A DNA stretch of 64,000 nucleotides. It comes from Niastella koreensis GR20-10. Lineage in GTDB: Bacteria; Bacteroidota; Bacteroidia; Chitinophagales; Chitinophagaceae. Positions 49,969-59,874 of the stretch are shown piece by piece. The number at the start of each line of letters is the position of its first letter. Within the stretch, counting starts at the first letter, position 1. Made by a program: the position numbers and the translations under genes. The notes beneath the pieces were generated by a model. The model searched no databases, had not been told where the DNA came from, and worked only from the letters and a program-made list of their open reading frames with translations. The stretch spans positions 4,278,001-4,342,000 of the forward strand of contig NC_016609.1 in assembly GCF_000246855.1 (NCBI RefSeq), in the 5' to 3' direction.

Positions 49969-51042
49969 TTACCCCATTACCCCAAACTCAAAAACCGTAG
50001 TGGAAGTATATTCTTCACCGGGATGCAATATGGTATTGGGGAAATTCACGTGATTAACACTATCGGGCCAGTATTGTGTTTCCAGGGCAACGGCGCCATG
50101 TTGCCGATAGGCTACGCCCTGCCGGCCAATAATGGCGCCATTCCAGTGGTTGGCCGTATACACCTGTATAGCAGGTTTATTGGTATATACGGTGAGCATG
50201 CGTCCTGTTGTTTCTTCACTTAATACGGCGGCTTTTATTATCTTTTTTGAAGCAATACGGCTTAAAATAAAATTATGATCGTAGCCCATATCGTCGGGAA
50301 AGCAGTTTATATGGCTCCCGATCAACCTGGGACTGGTGAAATTCAACGCCGTGTTATATACGCTTGCCATGGCGCCGGTAGGCGTATTGCCGGCCGATTT
50401 TTCGGTATATTCCTCTGCAACGATCTGCAGATAATGATCCAGGATATGAGGTTCGTTAAAACCCGTTAAATTAAAATAGCTGTGGTTGGTAAGGTTAACC
50501 GGCGTGCTTTTATCGGTGGTGGCCCGGTATGTAATCTGCAGCTGGTTATTGTTGTTTAAGGTGTACTGCACCGTTGCCAGCACATTGCCAGGATATCCTT
50601 CCTCGCCATCAGGGCTCACATAAGTAAATTCCACCCCACATTCGTTTTCATTCTCAATAGTACCGGCCACCTGCCACACTTTACGACTAAACCCATTCCA
50701 GCCGCCGTGCAAATGATTGGGCGCATCATTCACGGTGAGCTGGTATTTTTTTCCGTTCAGGCTAAATGCGCCATGCGCAATCCGGTTGGCAAATCGGCCC
50801 ACCACACACCCCAGGTAGTCTTTGTTAACGGTATACAATTCCCAGTTTTTAAATCCGGCTACAATATTCTTTTTTGCCTGGTGCCTGTCGGGTGTATGTA
50901 TGGCAACAATTGAACAACCGATATTCGAACACTCAAGAGTAATATCTCCATTCTGTAAAACAATCATCACAACCGGTTCATTTCCCTTACCGGTACGCGG
51001 CCATACGGTTGTTGTGGATACTGTTGGTTTGGTTATAATCAT
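49969..51042 (-). CDS. galM: aldose 1-epimerase (galactose mutarotase)
   Basis: This 357-residue protein has GRFANRIAHGAFSLNGKKY, NHLHGGWNGF (catalytic His), TPVNLTNHSYFNLTG (second His) and the C-terminal GAVALETQYWPDSVNH with the catalytic Glu, followed by FPNTILHPGEEY. It interconverts alpha and beta anomers of galactose or glucose. No signal peptide is evident. Last gene of the locus 57908-49969, 30 bases after the glycosidase; a mutarotase is expected where galactosides are hydrolysed. Confidence 0.92.
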   Translation of the reverse strand: MIITKPTVSTTTVWPRTGKGNEPVVMIVLQNGDITLECSNIGCSIVAIHTPDRHQAKKNIVAGFKNWELYTVNKDYLGCVVGRFANRIAHGAFSLNGKKYQLTVNDAPNHLHGGWNGFSRKVWQVAGTIENENECGVEFTYVSPDGEEGYPGNVLATVQYTLNNNNQLQITYRATTDKSTPVNLTNHSYFNLTGFNEPHILDHYLQIVAEEYTEKSAGNTPTGAMASVYNTALNFTSPRLIGSHINCFPDDMGYDHNFILSRIASKKIIKAAVLSEETTGRMLTVYTNKPAIQVYTANHWNGAIIGRQGVAYRQHGAVALETQYWPDSVNHVNFPNTILHPGEEYTSTTVFEFGVMG

Positions 51043-51072
51043 GTTCGGATAATATGGTCCTTAAAGACTGGT

Positions 51073-53274
51073 TTATTTTTCTGACGGAACGAGTTGCAGC
51101 ATCACCGCATCTTTTACGGGCACGTTAACCGTAAAAGCCGGCTGGCCTTTTTCAATTTTTCCAATTTCCTGCCCGGTCAGCAGGTCGTGTAAACTATAGG
51201 CCCTGTCCGGCCAATTTAGTTCGGCCTGTACAAAGGTTTCGGTAAATGGTTTTTCGGTATCGAAGTTGAACGCCGATACCAGGATGGTATCGCCGGGCAG
51301 GTAAAAACTCAGTTGCTGCGATTGCCCGTTTCCTACCGGAAAACGCAAAGGCGTAAATGCCCTGGGCCTGCTAAAAAAATCACAAATGGCCGCATTATTT
51401 AAAAATTGACGGGCCCTTGCGGCAGCTTCTTTATTCCGGTAATCGGTGCCATCGCCTAAAATACTCCCCAATGTCATCATGGAGAAGAGCCGTACTTTTA
51501 CTTCCTGCGCGGTGAGATCTTTATTCTTTTGAAAGTTTTTCATTACCACTACATCCATATTGGTATATGGCCAAAGGGTGCCCTGTGTCCACCAGAAATG
51601 TGTAGCGCTGATCATGGAACCGCAGGTACTGCCATAATGCGGAAATCCCGGCTGACTGTTTCTTAAATGTGAATACACATCGGTTGATAAAAACCGGGTA
51701 TGCGCATACTGGTTAGGGAACAAGGGAGAGATAGCCTGGGTAATAAAAATATCAGGCCCCAAAATAGAATCTACCAGGCGCCTGAGCATTTTCATTCCAT
51801 AATTATACGCCTGGATGCCCGACCGCACCTGCGGATCATATCTCCGGGAAGATTCCAGGGCACCGGCCGATAAAAAGTCTATCTTGATAAACTTTGCCCC
51901 GATGGCTTTGGCTTTTTGCAGCTGTCCTATAATATAGTTGCGGGTATACGGATGCGTAGGATCAATCGGGAAGGCGCCCCAGTCGCCGTCTTTATACGGC
52001 ACATATTTACCATTATCATCAAGCAGGATCACATCCCGCAAATTGCCACCGGTATTGAGTGTAGCATCATTAATGCCGTTCTTCCACGTCCACAAGACAA
52101 AGGGGATAAAATAAAAACCCAATTGCTGTCCTTTCTTTTTTCCATAGCGGTTTATTGATTGTAATACTTCGGTGGAATAGATATTCTGGTCGTACGAGTC
52201 GATGCTTAATACCGGTTGGGTGGTCTTATTGAAATTCTCCATGGAATGAATAAAGTCGCTCACTTTGGCTACGTCTACCGGCATCATTACTTTTTCGTAG
52301 CCAAGCACCCCTTCTACCCCAAAGCTGTTCCAGTAAAAAGGCGCGCTTTGCTTCCAGTTGCTAAAACCAGCTATTTTTTTAATGGTATTACCAAACTGCA
52401 ACAGGTCATTCCGCACATCGGGTGAAGCAGATAAATAGATCAGGGGCGAAGCCACCGATGCGCCCATTTGTGTTCCATGCTGTACATAATCATGGGTGCC
52501 GTCTTTGCCGCCATAGGAATCGGGTTTTGAAGGATCGTCTTTTGTAGCAGCGCCACCATACACTATAAACGAATCTATCCGGTTGCTGAAAGCACCGGTA
52601 CCATAACTGATACCGGTCTTCCAGAAGTCGTGCACCAAACTGCCTGCTGCAAAGCCGTTTTTTGTTTGTTCATCATATGCAGATGCCAGCTCGTAGCTGA
52701 TGCCTGAAATGGCCTCCGGGCCCCAATGGCGCGAGATCACATCTACCCAGTTATCGTTATCAAACGGATAATCGGTCAACAGTACATTTTTGCCCGGGGT
52801 GGTAATTTTTCCCTGCATGGCCGGCAACACGGTTAAAGGAGAGATATTCCTGGTTTCAACCATGGCGCCCACTTCCCTGGCTGTGGCCACCGTGCTCAAC
52901 AAAATAAATGGTTGCTTTTCGTATACCGTAATATATTGAGTGAGGCGAACCGGCTGACCTGCATCTTCATGCACCAGGTTCAGGCAGATGCCTTTTCCCA
53001 GCGGATCACTGATGTCGTCTGTAGTAACCTGGTGCCCGGCAAAAGCAGTCGACAACAACAGGCCGCTTTTTACATCCTGCACATAAGCCACCGTATTTTC
53101 AAAAACCGTTCCGGAAGTAAACCGGTAATGCACTTTTCCTGAATGCAGGTTGGCAACAACTTTTACATAATCGTTACTTATGACTACACTGTCTGCAGTT
53201 GCCTGCTTTAACTGGGCAATGGCAACCACCGGGGCAAGTAGTAAAAAGAGGATATACTTTTTGCTCATCATCAT
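51073..53274 (-). CDS. clan GH-D glycosidase (GH36/GH27-like alpha-galactosidase type)
   Basis: This 733-residue exported protein has a signal peptide (KYILFLLLAPVVAIAQ). The N-terminal beta-domain is followed by a TIM barrel: QLGFYFIPFVLWTWKNGIND, GAKFIKIDFLSAGALE with the likely nucleophile Asp in KIDF, then FITQAISPLFPNQYAHTRFLS and a beta C-domain. Clan GH-D retaining enzymes act on alpha-galactosides, alpha-N-acetylgalactosaminides or beta-L-arabinopyranosides. The galM gene beside it favours a galactoside. Third gene of the SusC-SusD-glycosidase-GalM unit. Confidence 0.78.
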   Translation of the reverse strand: MMMSKKYILFLLLAPVVAIAQLKQATADSVVISNDYVKVVANLHSGKVHYRFTSGTVFENTVAYVQDVKSGLLLSTAFAGHQVTTDDISDPLGKGICLNLVHEDAGQPVRLTQYITVYEKQPFILLSTVATAREVGAMVETRNISPLTVLPAMQGKITTPGKNVLLTDYPFDNDNWVDVISRHWGPEAISGISYELASAYDEQTKNGFAAGSLVHDFWKTGISYGTGAFSNRIDSFIVYGGAATKDDPSKPDSYGGKDGTHDYVQHGTQMGASVASPLIYLSASPDVRNDLLQFGNTIKKIAGFSNWKQSAPFYWNSFGVEGVLGYEKVMMPVDVAKVSDFIHSMENFNKTTQPVLSIDSYDQNIYSTEVLQSINRYGKKKGQQLGFYFIPFVLWTWKNGINDATLNTGGNLRDVILLDDNGKYVPYKDGDWGAFPIDPTHPYTRNYIIGQLQKAKAIGAKFIKIDFLSAGALESSRRYDPQVRSGIQAYNYGMKMLRRLVDSILGPDIFITQAISPLFPNQYAHTRFLSTDVYSHLRNSQPGFPHYGSTCGSMISATHFWWTQGTLWPYTNMDVVVMKNFQKNKDLTAQEVKVRLFSMMTLGSILGDGTDYRNKEAAARARQFLNNAAICDFFSRPRAFTPLRFPVGNGQSQQLSFYLPGDTILVSAFNFDTEKPFTETFVQAELNWPDRAYSLHDLLTGQEIGKIEKGQPAFTVNVPVKDAVMLQLVPSEK

Positions 53275-53304
53275 TACATTAATATAGCGTTTCGGTTGCG
53301 CTCA

Positions 53305-53356
53305 CACTTCGACTACGCTCAGTGCGAGCTGCCGGCCCATTCGACTTCGCTCAGGG
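53305..53356. repeat. TTCGACT(A/T)CGCTCAG repeat pair
   Basis: CACTTCGACTACGCTCAGTG (53305-53324) and TTCGACTTCGCTCAGGG (53340-53356) are two units of a short dispersed repeat that is common in Bacteroidota genomes, placed between susD and the glycosidase gene. With the connecting GCGAGCTGCCGGC it can fold, so it may tune expression of the downstream enzyme genes. Confidence 0.6.
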
Positions 53357-53358
53357 TC

Positions 53359-54873
53359 TTAGAAACCAGGGTTCTGATCGCCTGGTTTCAGGGCACGGTT
53401 CAATTCAAATTCGCGGGAAGATATCGGGAACAATAAATTCTTACTTGTCATATTCGGTGCGGCATCGGAGTTGTAGGCTTTTGTTTGGGTAAGCAGCTTA
53501 CCAGACCTTTTCAGGTCGCACCAACGCCAGCCTTCAAAACCCAGCTCGCGCATGCGCTCTTTCAACAGCTCATCGCGCAGTTCCTGCTGCGCAGGCGTAT
53601 GCCCTAATACGGTTTCCCAGTTGGCCAGTTTTGCACGGGTACGGATCTTATTCAGATAAGTGAGCGCGCCGGTAACATCATTCAGCTCATTCAGGGTTTC
53701 TGCATACATAAGGATGGCATCGGCATAACGCAGATAGTACAGGTTGCGCGATGAAAGGCCGCCGTTCAATGACTGGCCCTGCGTTATATCGTACTTCTTT
53801 ACATGTGGTTTGGTAACATCGGCCCACCACCAGTAATCAACCTCATTTCCGTTCTTATCGTAAAATTTATAACGGATGGATGCATCTTTACGGGCATCGC
53901 CATTTTCAAAACAGGTGTCATAATAATCGGTGGGTATCACTACATGACCGCCGCCGCCGGGATAGGTATTCTCAATATGCCAACCGCCCAGGGTATTGGC
54001 CTGGCCATTTGTATTCCCATTCTCATTGGAATACTGAACCTCAAAAAGCGATTCAATATTGTTCTCATTCTTTTCATTGAACAGATCGGCGTAATTAGGC
54101 ATGAGGGCCACGTTGGTTAACGTCATCAACGGCTGCAGCGTGTTTTTGGCATTGGCATAGTCCTTACGGGTAAGGTATACCTTGCCCAACAGGGTTTGGG
54201 CCGCTTCTTTGTTGGCATGCCCCACAGCGGCAGTGCCTTTGGGCTGCAGGGTGGAAGCCGCAAAATTCAGGTCGCTGATGATCAGCGCATATACTTCGTC
54301 TTCACTACTACGTGGTTTGCCGCCATTGGCGTCAGCCACTGCATCGGGCTGTTCGGTAGGCAGGGGTACCCCGCCAAAGAACTGTACCAGCTTGAAATAA
54401 AATACGGCCCGTAAAAATTTCGATTCGGCCAGCAACCTGTCTTTTACCGTTTGCGAAGCAGCCGATGAAGGAATATATTTTATAGCGATATTGGCGTTTA
54501 CGATGCCTTTGTACAAACTGTTCCAGGTTCCCTGCACCAGCTGGTTCTGTGCGCCCATCAAACCGTTGTAGCTGTTAATACCATCATAATGCTGCCAGTA
54601 GCCGCCCCAGGTAGGAACAAAAGAAGTTGTTTTACCTTCATCGGTACCTACAATACCTACAAAATAATAATCACCGTTATTCAATTCCATCATCTTACGG
54701 TAAATACCGGTAACACCGGCTGTAGCGCCCTGCTCATCTTTATACAGGTCTTCGGGCGATACAAAGGTTTCGGGGGTAATATCCAGTTTTTTGCTGCAGC
54801 CTGCCGCCACCAGCAATATAAACAGCAGGGTCAGGGTAAACCGTTGTTTAATAAAATATATTATAGCAAACAT
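53359..54873 (-). CDS. SusD/RagB-family lipoprotein
   Basis: This 504-residue lipoprotein (LTLLFILLVAAGCSKKL) has the SusD core: LLAESKFLRAVFYFKLVQFFG GVPLP-type helices, the ANKEAAQTLLGKVYLTRKDYA repeat and the ending ELGFEGWRWCDLKRSG, NLLFPISSREFELN. It follows SusC by 20 bases and precedes the glycosidase by 84 bases with a repeat between. Surface binding partner of the SusC at 54894-57908; probable ligand an alpha-galactoside, from the enzyme context. Confidence 0.92.
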   Translation of the reverse strand: MFAIIYFIKQRFTLTLLFILLVAAGCSKKLDITPETFVSPEDLYKDEQGATAGVTGIYRKMMELNNGDYYFVGIVGTDEGKTTSFVPTWGGYWQHYDGINSYNGLMGAQNQLVQGTWNSLYKGIVNANIAIKYIPSSAASQTVKDRLLAESKFLRAVFYFKLVQFFGGVPLPTEQPDAVADANGGKPRSSEDEVYALIISDLNFAASTLQPKGTAAVGHANKEAAQTLLGKVYLTRKDYANAKNTLQPLMTLTNVALMPNYADLFNEKNENNIESLFEVQYSNENGNTNGQANTLGGWHIENTYPGGGGHVVIPTDYYDTCFENGDARKDASIRYKFYDKNGNEVDYWWWADVTKPHVKKYDITQGQSLNGGLSSRNLYYLRYADAILMYAETLNELNDVTGALTYLNKIRTRAKLANWETVLGHTPAQQELRDELLKERMRELGFEGWRWCDLKRSGKLLTQTKAYNSDAAPNMTSKNLLFPISSREFELNRALKPGDQNPGF

Positions 54874-54893
54874 GGTATCGTTATTTTATTTTT

Positions 54894-57800
54894 TTAAAAA
54901 CTTGCTTGCACGCCAAACAGGAAAGTACGGTAGCGTGGATAGATATCATACTGCCCCACTCCTATTTCAGGATCGATGCCTTTGTATTTTGTAAACAGGA
55001 ATGGTTCCACTACCTGCACATAGGTTCTTATTGAATTGATCTTTGCTTTTGTCAATAGCTTTGATGGGATATCGTATGCCAGGGTTATATTCCGCACCCG
55101 GATAAAATCTCCTTCCTGCACCATAAAGCTCGAAGTGCCCGACTGCAGCGCTCTTAACGAACGTCCAAACTGGTTAGGCCTGGGCACATCGGTATTGGTA
55201 TTGTCGGGCGTCCAGTAATTCAGTCCTTCCTTCAGGGTGCGGGTGGCTGTTTTGCTGCTGTAATACAGGTAATCCTGGTAGGCTTTATTGGCTAATTTCT
55301 GACCGTAGGTATAATTGGCAAAAACGGTCATGGAGAATTGTTTATACCGCCAGTAGCTCCAGATACCGCCCCAGCCCTTCGGAGTGGTACGCCCCACAAT
55401 AGTGCGGTCGTACTGGTTGATCTTTCCATTTCCATCAAGGTCTTTCACCCGCACATCACCGGGTCTTGCACCCGGGTTCAGGGAGAAGTCATCCCCTTTC
55501 TGATATAAACCATCATATACATAATCAACAATAAGGCTGTTGGGCGCTTCACCCACCTTCAAATAAGGGCTCAATGAATCCACGCCGGGCAGCAGTTTGG
55601 TGATCTTCGATCTGAACTTCGACCAGTTGATGTCCATTTGCCAGTTAAAATTGTGGGTTTCAATAATGCTCACTTTCAGGTCCAGGTCAATACCACGGGT
55701 GTTCATTTCCGATACATTGATCCACTTGTTGTCGAATCCCTGCGAAGGCGACAATGGATTATTCAGCAAAAGATCATGAATATTTTTATTATAGTAGTCG
55801 AACGTTACTTTTACCCGGTTTTTGGCAAACGCCAGATCGAAACCTGTATTGAACTGTTGCTGGCTTTCCCATTTCAGCCCGGGATTCCCCTGCGTACCTG
55901 TTCCCAGCTGAAAGCCTGAAGTTTGCGGGGCAGTGCCGGTAAAGGGATAGGCCGCGGGGTTCATTCGGGTATAGATAGCGTCTATGGGTATTTCCTGGTT
56001 ACCTACCACGCCGTAGCCTGCACGTATTTTGAAATCGTTTATTACCGACCGAACCCTTAACCCCATAAAAGGTTCCTCAATTACCCGCCAGGCGCCGCTT
56101 ACCGAGGGGAAATATCCATACCTGTTTTCGGCGCCAAACCGGGATGATCCATCGCGGCGGATGGTTCCATTAAGGATATAGCGGCCCTTGAATTTATAAA
56201 TAACCCGACCCAGCAAGGAAGCGACCGACCAGTTAAAATAATCGCTGGAAATGTTGTCGCGGCTGCTGGCAAGGCTCATGTTCTTGTAGGTAAGATCATC
56301 TGTAGGGAAACCTGAGGCTTCTTCGTAATTCCATTCCTGTCTTCTTTGCTGGTAGGTGGCGCCGGCCAGAAAATCGAACACATGATCGGCAGCAGGAGAA
56401 TAGCTATAGGCCAGGGTATTTTCCCACAGGTAATCACGCCAGCCGAAATTCTGTATTTTGGCTACGCCTTTTTTGGAGAACCCGGTACTGGTTGTACGCG
56501 GATAATATTCAAAGCGCTGATCTTTGTATACATCTATTCCAAAACTGCTGCGAAAGGTAAGTCCTTTGATGATCTTGTATTCGCCAAAAATGTTCCCTAA
56601 AAACCGGTCATCAACAGTGTGTACCGGCGATTGGGTAAGGGTAACCGGGTTATTGAATAACAGGTTGCCGCTTGAAGGATCTATATTGGCGGAAGGATTG
56701 CCGGCCGAATCATAAGCCGACATCAACGGACTGATGGTAACTGCATTGTAATAGACTTCGTTGCTGGTTACATCGTTCTTAATATGAGAGAAGTTGGTGT
56801 TCACGCCTATCTTTAATTTTGCGTTTATTTCCGACTCCACATTCGCTTTTAATGAATAGCGTACAAAATTTGATCCTTTGATAATCCCATCCTGGTTCAG
56901 ATAATTACCACTGAGGTACAATTTGTTTTTTCCCACACCATTCGAGATACTGAGGGTATGACTTTGTTGTGGCGCCGTATGCGTAACCAGTCCTACCCAA
57001 TCGGTCCATTTACGGGCAGCCATATTGCGCCGTTCATCGCCGTTGAACAATAAGGTATCAATACCGGGGCCCATAGGCCATGCTACAGGGTCTTCATCGC
57101 TTAGCCCTGCCCGGCGCATTTTTACATAATCATCGATATTATCAACAAAATCATAAGTCTTAATCATTTTCTGAACCCCGTAGTAACCGTCGTAACTGAC
57201 AGTGGTTCGCCCGCTGGCAGCTCTTTTGGTGGTGATAATTACAACCCCTTCCGCCGCCCGGGAGCCATAAATGGCCGCAGCAGAAGCGTCTTTCAATACG
57301 TCTATGGACTCAACATCATTGGGATTTATTTCGCGGAGATCGTAGGTTACCACTACCCCGTCTACCACATAAATTGGCCCGGTACCCTGCGTAATGGTAT
57401 TAATACCCCTGATGCGTACATTGGTGCCCGCACCGGGTTCGTGGCCGGCATTGGTGACCTGCATGCCGGGAATGCGCGATTGTAACGCGGCATTGATATT
57501 GGTTACCGGCAATTCTTTCAACTCTTTTCCCGAAATACTGGAGATGGCGCTGGTAACATCTTTTTTCGCCTGTTTTCCATAACCGATCACTACCACTTCA
57601 CCCAACGCATCGGTTTCTTTTTGCAGTAACACGTCAATGGTAGTTTGTGAATCGGGTACATTAATAGTCTGGGATTTGTAACCGGTATAGCTGATCACCA
57701 GGATGATCTTCCCTTTTACAGTGAGAGAGAAGGTGCCGTCATTGGCTGAAATTTGTGAAGAGACATCGCCAATTGCCCGCACAGAAGCATGGGGCAGCAG

Positions 57801-57908
57801 TGTCTTGCTTTCTGCATCAAGCACTTTACCTTTCAGGAGGTGGTCTTGCGCCCTGACGCTCAGGCAGGTTATAAAGGATACAAACAGAAGGAGGGTCAAT
57901 TTCTGCAT
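54894..57908 (-). CDS. SusC/RagA TonB-linked outer-membrane transporter
   Basis: This 1004-residue protein has a signal peptide (KLTLLLFVSFITCLSVRAQ), a carboxypeptidase-like domain (LLKGKVLDAESKTLLPHASV), a plug (VVVIGYGKQAKKDVTSAIS, IYVVDGVVVTYDL, SAAAIYGSRAAEGVVIIT) and a barrel ending YRTFLFGVQASF. There is no STN domain, so it is not of the FecR-signalling kind; control is more likely by the divergent AraC protein. First gene of the four-gene locus. Confidence 0.92.
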   Translation of the reverse strand: MQKLTLLLFVSFITCLSVRAQDHLLKGKVLDAESKTLLPHASVRAIGDVSSQISANDGTFSLTVKGKIILVISYTGYKSQTINVPDSQTTIDVLLQKETDALGEVVVIGYGKQAKKDVTSAISSISGKELKELPVTNINAALQSRIPGMQVTNAGHEPGAGTNVRIRGINTITQGTGPIYVVDGVVVTYDLREINPNDVESIDVLKDASAAAIYGSRAAEGVVIITTKRAASGRTTVSYDGYYGVQKMIKTYDFVDNIDDYVKMRRAGLSDEDPVAWPMGPGIDTLLFNGDERRNMAARKWTDWVGLVTHTAPQQSHTLSISNGVGKNKLYLSGNYLNQDGIIKGSNFVRYSLKANVESEINAKLKIGVNTNFSHIKNDVTSNEVYYNAVTISPLMSAYDSAGNPSANIDPSSGNLLFNNPVTLTQSPVHTVDDRFLGNIFGEYKIIKGLTFRSSFGIDVYKDQRFEYYPRTTSTGFSKKGVAKIQNFGWRDYLWENTLAYSYSPAADHVFDFLAGATYQQRRQEWNYEEASGFPTDDLTYKNMSLASSRDNISSDYFNWSVASLLGRVIYKFKGRYILNGTIRRDGSSRFGAENRYGYFPSVSGAWRVIEEPFMGLRVRSVINDFKIRAGYGVVGNQEIPIDAIYTRMNPAAYPFTGTAPQTSGFQLGTGTQGNPGLKWESQQQFNTGFDLAFAKNRVKVTFDYYNKNIHDLLLNNPLSPSQGFDNKWINVSEMNTRGIDLDLKVSIIETHNFNWQMDINWSKFRSKITKLLPGVDSLSPYLKVGEAPNSLIVDYVYDGLYQKGDDFSLNPGARPGDVRVKDLDGNGKINQYDRTIVGRTTPKGWGGIWSYWRYKQFSMTVFANYTYGQKLANKAYQDYLYYSSKTATRTLKEGLNYWTPDNTNTDVPRPNQFGRSLRALQSGTSSFMVQEGDFIRVRNITLAYDIPSKLLTKAKINSIRTYVQVVEPFLFTKYKGIDPEIGVGQYDIYPRYRTFLFGVQASF

Positions 57909-58063
57909 AGCAATCGTTTTTCAGTTAATTTAAATTGGGGCCTTAAGCGGCCCGGCAGCATGGTTCGATCTCAAAATTCGTAATATTGTTTTTGCGCGGG
58001 AATAGTAAATTGTAGGAAAAAGATGGACTTTTATACAGTAATCCCTATTTTGCAAACTGCCAT

Positions 58064-58966
58064 ATGCCACAAAGGAGATCAAGAAAACGCCAGGGCTTTG
58101 AAGGACAAAAGCTTATTGTTGTACCAAAAAAAATAGCGTCTGGCTTTTTAACCAAGGACGCTATTACGAAGCAAATATACATTACAGATATTGGCTACTA
58201 TCCCAAAGCAGCCAATCACTATTTTGAAAGACCGCATGGCATTAACCAGCATATCATTATTTATTGTGTGGAAGGCCGGGGCTGGGTAACCATCAATAAG
58301 CAAAAGATGGACATTTCGCCATCGCATTTCATTGTGCTTCCCGCCAACACGCCGCATAAATACGGCGCTATGGAAACAGATCCCTGGACCATTTACTGGG
58401 TACATTTTAAAGGTGATATCGCCACGTATGTAGTGAATCTGATCACCAATCATTCGCAAAACTATTTGCCCTATCTTTCCTTTAACGAGAACCGGATAAA
58501 ACTATTTGAAGAGATCTGTTTTCATTTTGAACAGGGATACAGTGCCGATACGCTGCGCTATGTGAATATGATCTTCTATCATTTTCTATCATCCCTGCTA
58601 TATGAAGAAAAATATAACCAGGCTGTAAAAGCGCCCGGTAAAGATGCGATTGCCCTTACAATTGAAAACATGAAAACCAAGCTCAGCACCAACCTGAGCC
58701 TGAACGATCTGGCCAGGGCAGCACATATGTCTGTTACGCATTTCTGTAATTTATTCAGAATACAAACAGGCTTTTCACCAATAGAGTATTTCAATCATTT
58801 AAAAGTGCAGCAAGCCTGCCAAACGCTGGCTTTTACCCCAAGAGCAATAAAAGAGATTGCCGACGAACTGGGCTTTTCTGATCAGTATTATTTCTCCCGC
58901 ATCTTCTCGCGCTTAATGGGCATGTCGCCTTCAGAATACCGGAAAAGAAACAGAACTATGGAATAG
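58064..58966 (+). CDS. AraC-family regulator of the adjacent uptake locus
   Basis: This 300-residue protein has an N-terminal cupin sensor (HIIIYCVEGRGWVTINKQKM, FIVLPANTPHKYGAMETDPW) and the C-terminal double helix-turn-helix (LNDLARAAHMSVTHFCNLFR, TGFSPIEYFNHLKVQQACQ, IKEIADELGFSDQYYFSRIF, GMSPSEYRKR). It is divergent from the SusC-SusD-glycosidase-GalM unit, with a 155-base shared control region. A sugar-responsive activator is the simplest reading. The start at 58064 lies in the usual position, but residues 1-20 are poorly conserved-looking. Confidence 0.88.
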   Translation: MPQRRSRKRQGFEGQKLIVVPKKIASGFLTKDAITKQIYITDIGYYPKAANHYFERPHGINQHIIIYCVEGRGWVTINKQKMDISPSHFIVLPANTPHKYGAMETDPWTIYWVHFKGDIATYVVNLITNHSQNYLPYLSFNENRIKLFEEICFHFEQGYSADTLRYVNMIFYHFLSSLLYEEKYNQAVKAPGKDAIALTIENMKTKLSTNLSLNDLARAAHMSVTHFCNLFRIQTGFSPIEYFNHLKVQQACQTLAFTPRAIKEIADELGFSDQYYFSRIFSRLMGMSPSEYRKRNRTME

Positions 58967-59070
58967 TTACAGGCGTTGCAGCCTGTTATATAACTTAAAA
59001 ACCGGGTGTTTTTCACGTTGCCTGCCACCTGCGCATAGTGTAATTTTCTACAATATTAAAATAAAGCACT

Positions 59071-59375
59071 ATGGCAAAAGCAAACGGAACTCAGTTGAGC
59101 GCCCCCAGACGCCAGGCTTTTGAAGCCCTGAAAAGTCGGCAGGTGAAGAAACATTTTTCTCCTGTTTTAAACAGCCTGACGGTACTTTTTACGGCACCTA
59201 CAAAGATGTATTGCTGCGTGCCGTGATGGAAGCAACTATGAGTGCGCCTACTTATTTTTATCCGTTGGAAAGGTTTGTAGACGGGGGCATGTGGATTGCC
59301 GGGTTCCTCCGGGATATAGTACGAATTCAAAAACAGCTAAGTGCGCCTGAGTGGCTGGATGGGCGTAAGGGGTAG
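59071..59375 (+). pseudogene. patatin-like phospholipase remnant
   Basis: From 59175 the frame reads PDGTFYGTYKDVLLRAVMEA, TMSAPTYFYPLERFVDGGMW, then stops at 59373. ATxSAPTYF...FVDGG is the C-terminal half of the patatin catalytic domain, with the Asp of DGG. The GxSxG half is absent; upstream an ATG at 59071 opens another frame that stops within 130 bases. So this is a frameshifted, truncated fragment. Confidence 0.6.
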
Positions 59376-59397
59376 CATTATAATTAACAATGCTCAC

Positions 59398-59425
59398 AAA
59401 AAAAAAGCCCCTTTCGGGGCTTTAT
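59398..59425 (-). terminator. terminator after the RRM gene
   Basis: AAAGCCCC / GGGGCTTT (59404-59423) around TTTC forms a stem, with a T tract on the minus strand. It lies 17 bases past the RRM gene stop. Confidence 0.85.
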
Positions 59426-59441
59426 ATATACTAAATTATTA

Positions 59442-59756
59442 TTAGTACCGATTTTTATTATAACTCTTCGAGTTATTAAAACCACCTCTGTCATTACCCC
59501 GTGAAGGTCTGTCTTCTTTTGGCTTTGCAACAGATACGCTGATAGTTCTATTTTCTACAGTAGCTCCATCAAGTTCGGCGATTGCTTTTTTAGATGCAGC
59601 TTCATCTGACATTTCTACAAATCCGAAACCTCTTGATCTGCCAGTCTCTCTATCTGTAATAACTTTAGCTGAAGTAACTTCTCCATAAGGAGCGAAAAAA
59701 TCTTTTAAGTCTTCATCCTGTACGTCGAAGCTTAAATTTGAAACATAAATGTTCAT
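59442..59756 (-). CDS. RRM RNA-binding protein
   Basis: This 104-residue protein has one RNA-recognition motif: RNP2 as IYVSNL (residues 3-8) and RNP1 as RGFGFVEM (residues 42-49) with the aromatic residues that stack on RNA bases, followed by a basic glycine-, asparagine- and arginine-rich tail (NDRGGFNNSKSYNKNRY). Such small proteins occur in Bacteroidota and cyanobacteria, several induced in the cold. The leader is about 120 bases long, with a promoter candidate at 59875-59905. It is related to the two degenerate RRM genes at 61868 and 62222. Confidence 0.92.
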   Translation of the reverse strand: MNIYVSNLSFDVQDEDLKDFFAPYGEVTSAKVITDRETGRSRGFGFVEMSDEAASKKAIAELDGATVENRTISVSVAKPKEDRPSRGNDRGGFNNSKSYNKNRY

Positions 59757-59874
59757 TTGTAAAAATTAATTGATAAATAATTTCGAGAAAGGCAAGAAGT
59801 AAGAAACTAACTATAATGCAGAAAAAAAGGCAATGTAATTAATGAATACTAATGCGAGGCTCAAATTAACCTTG

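Noticed and set aside
59091-59330. 79-codon minus-strand frame
   Set aside because: It is the shadow of the patatin remnant, whose plus-strand reading gives recognisable family sequence.
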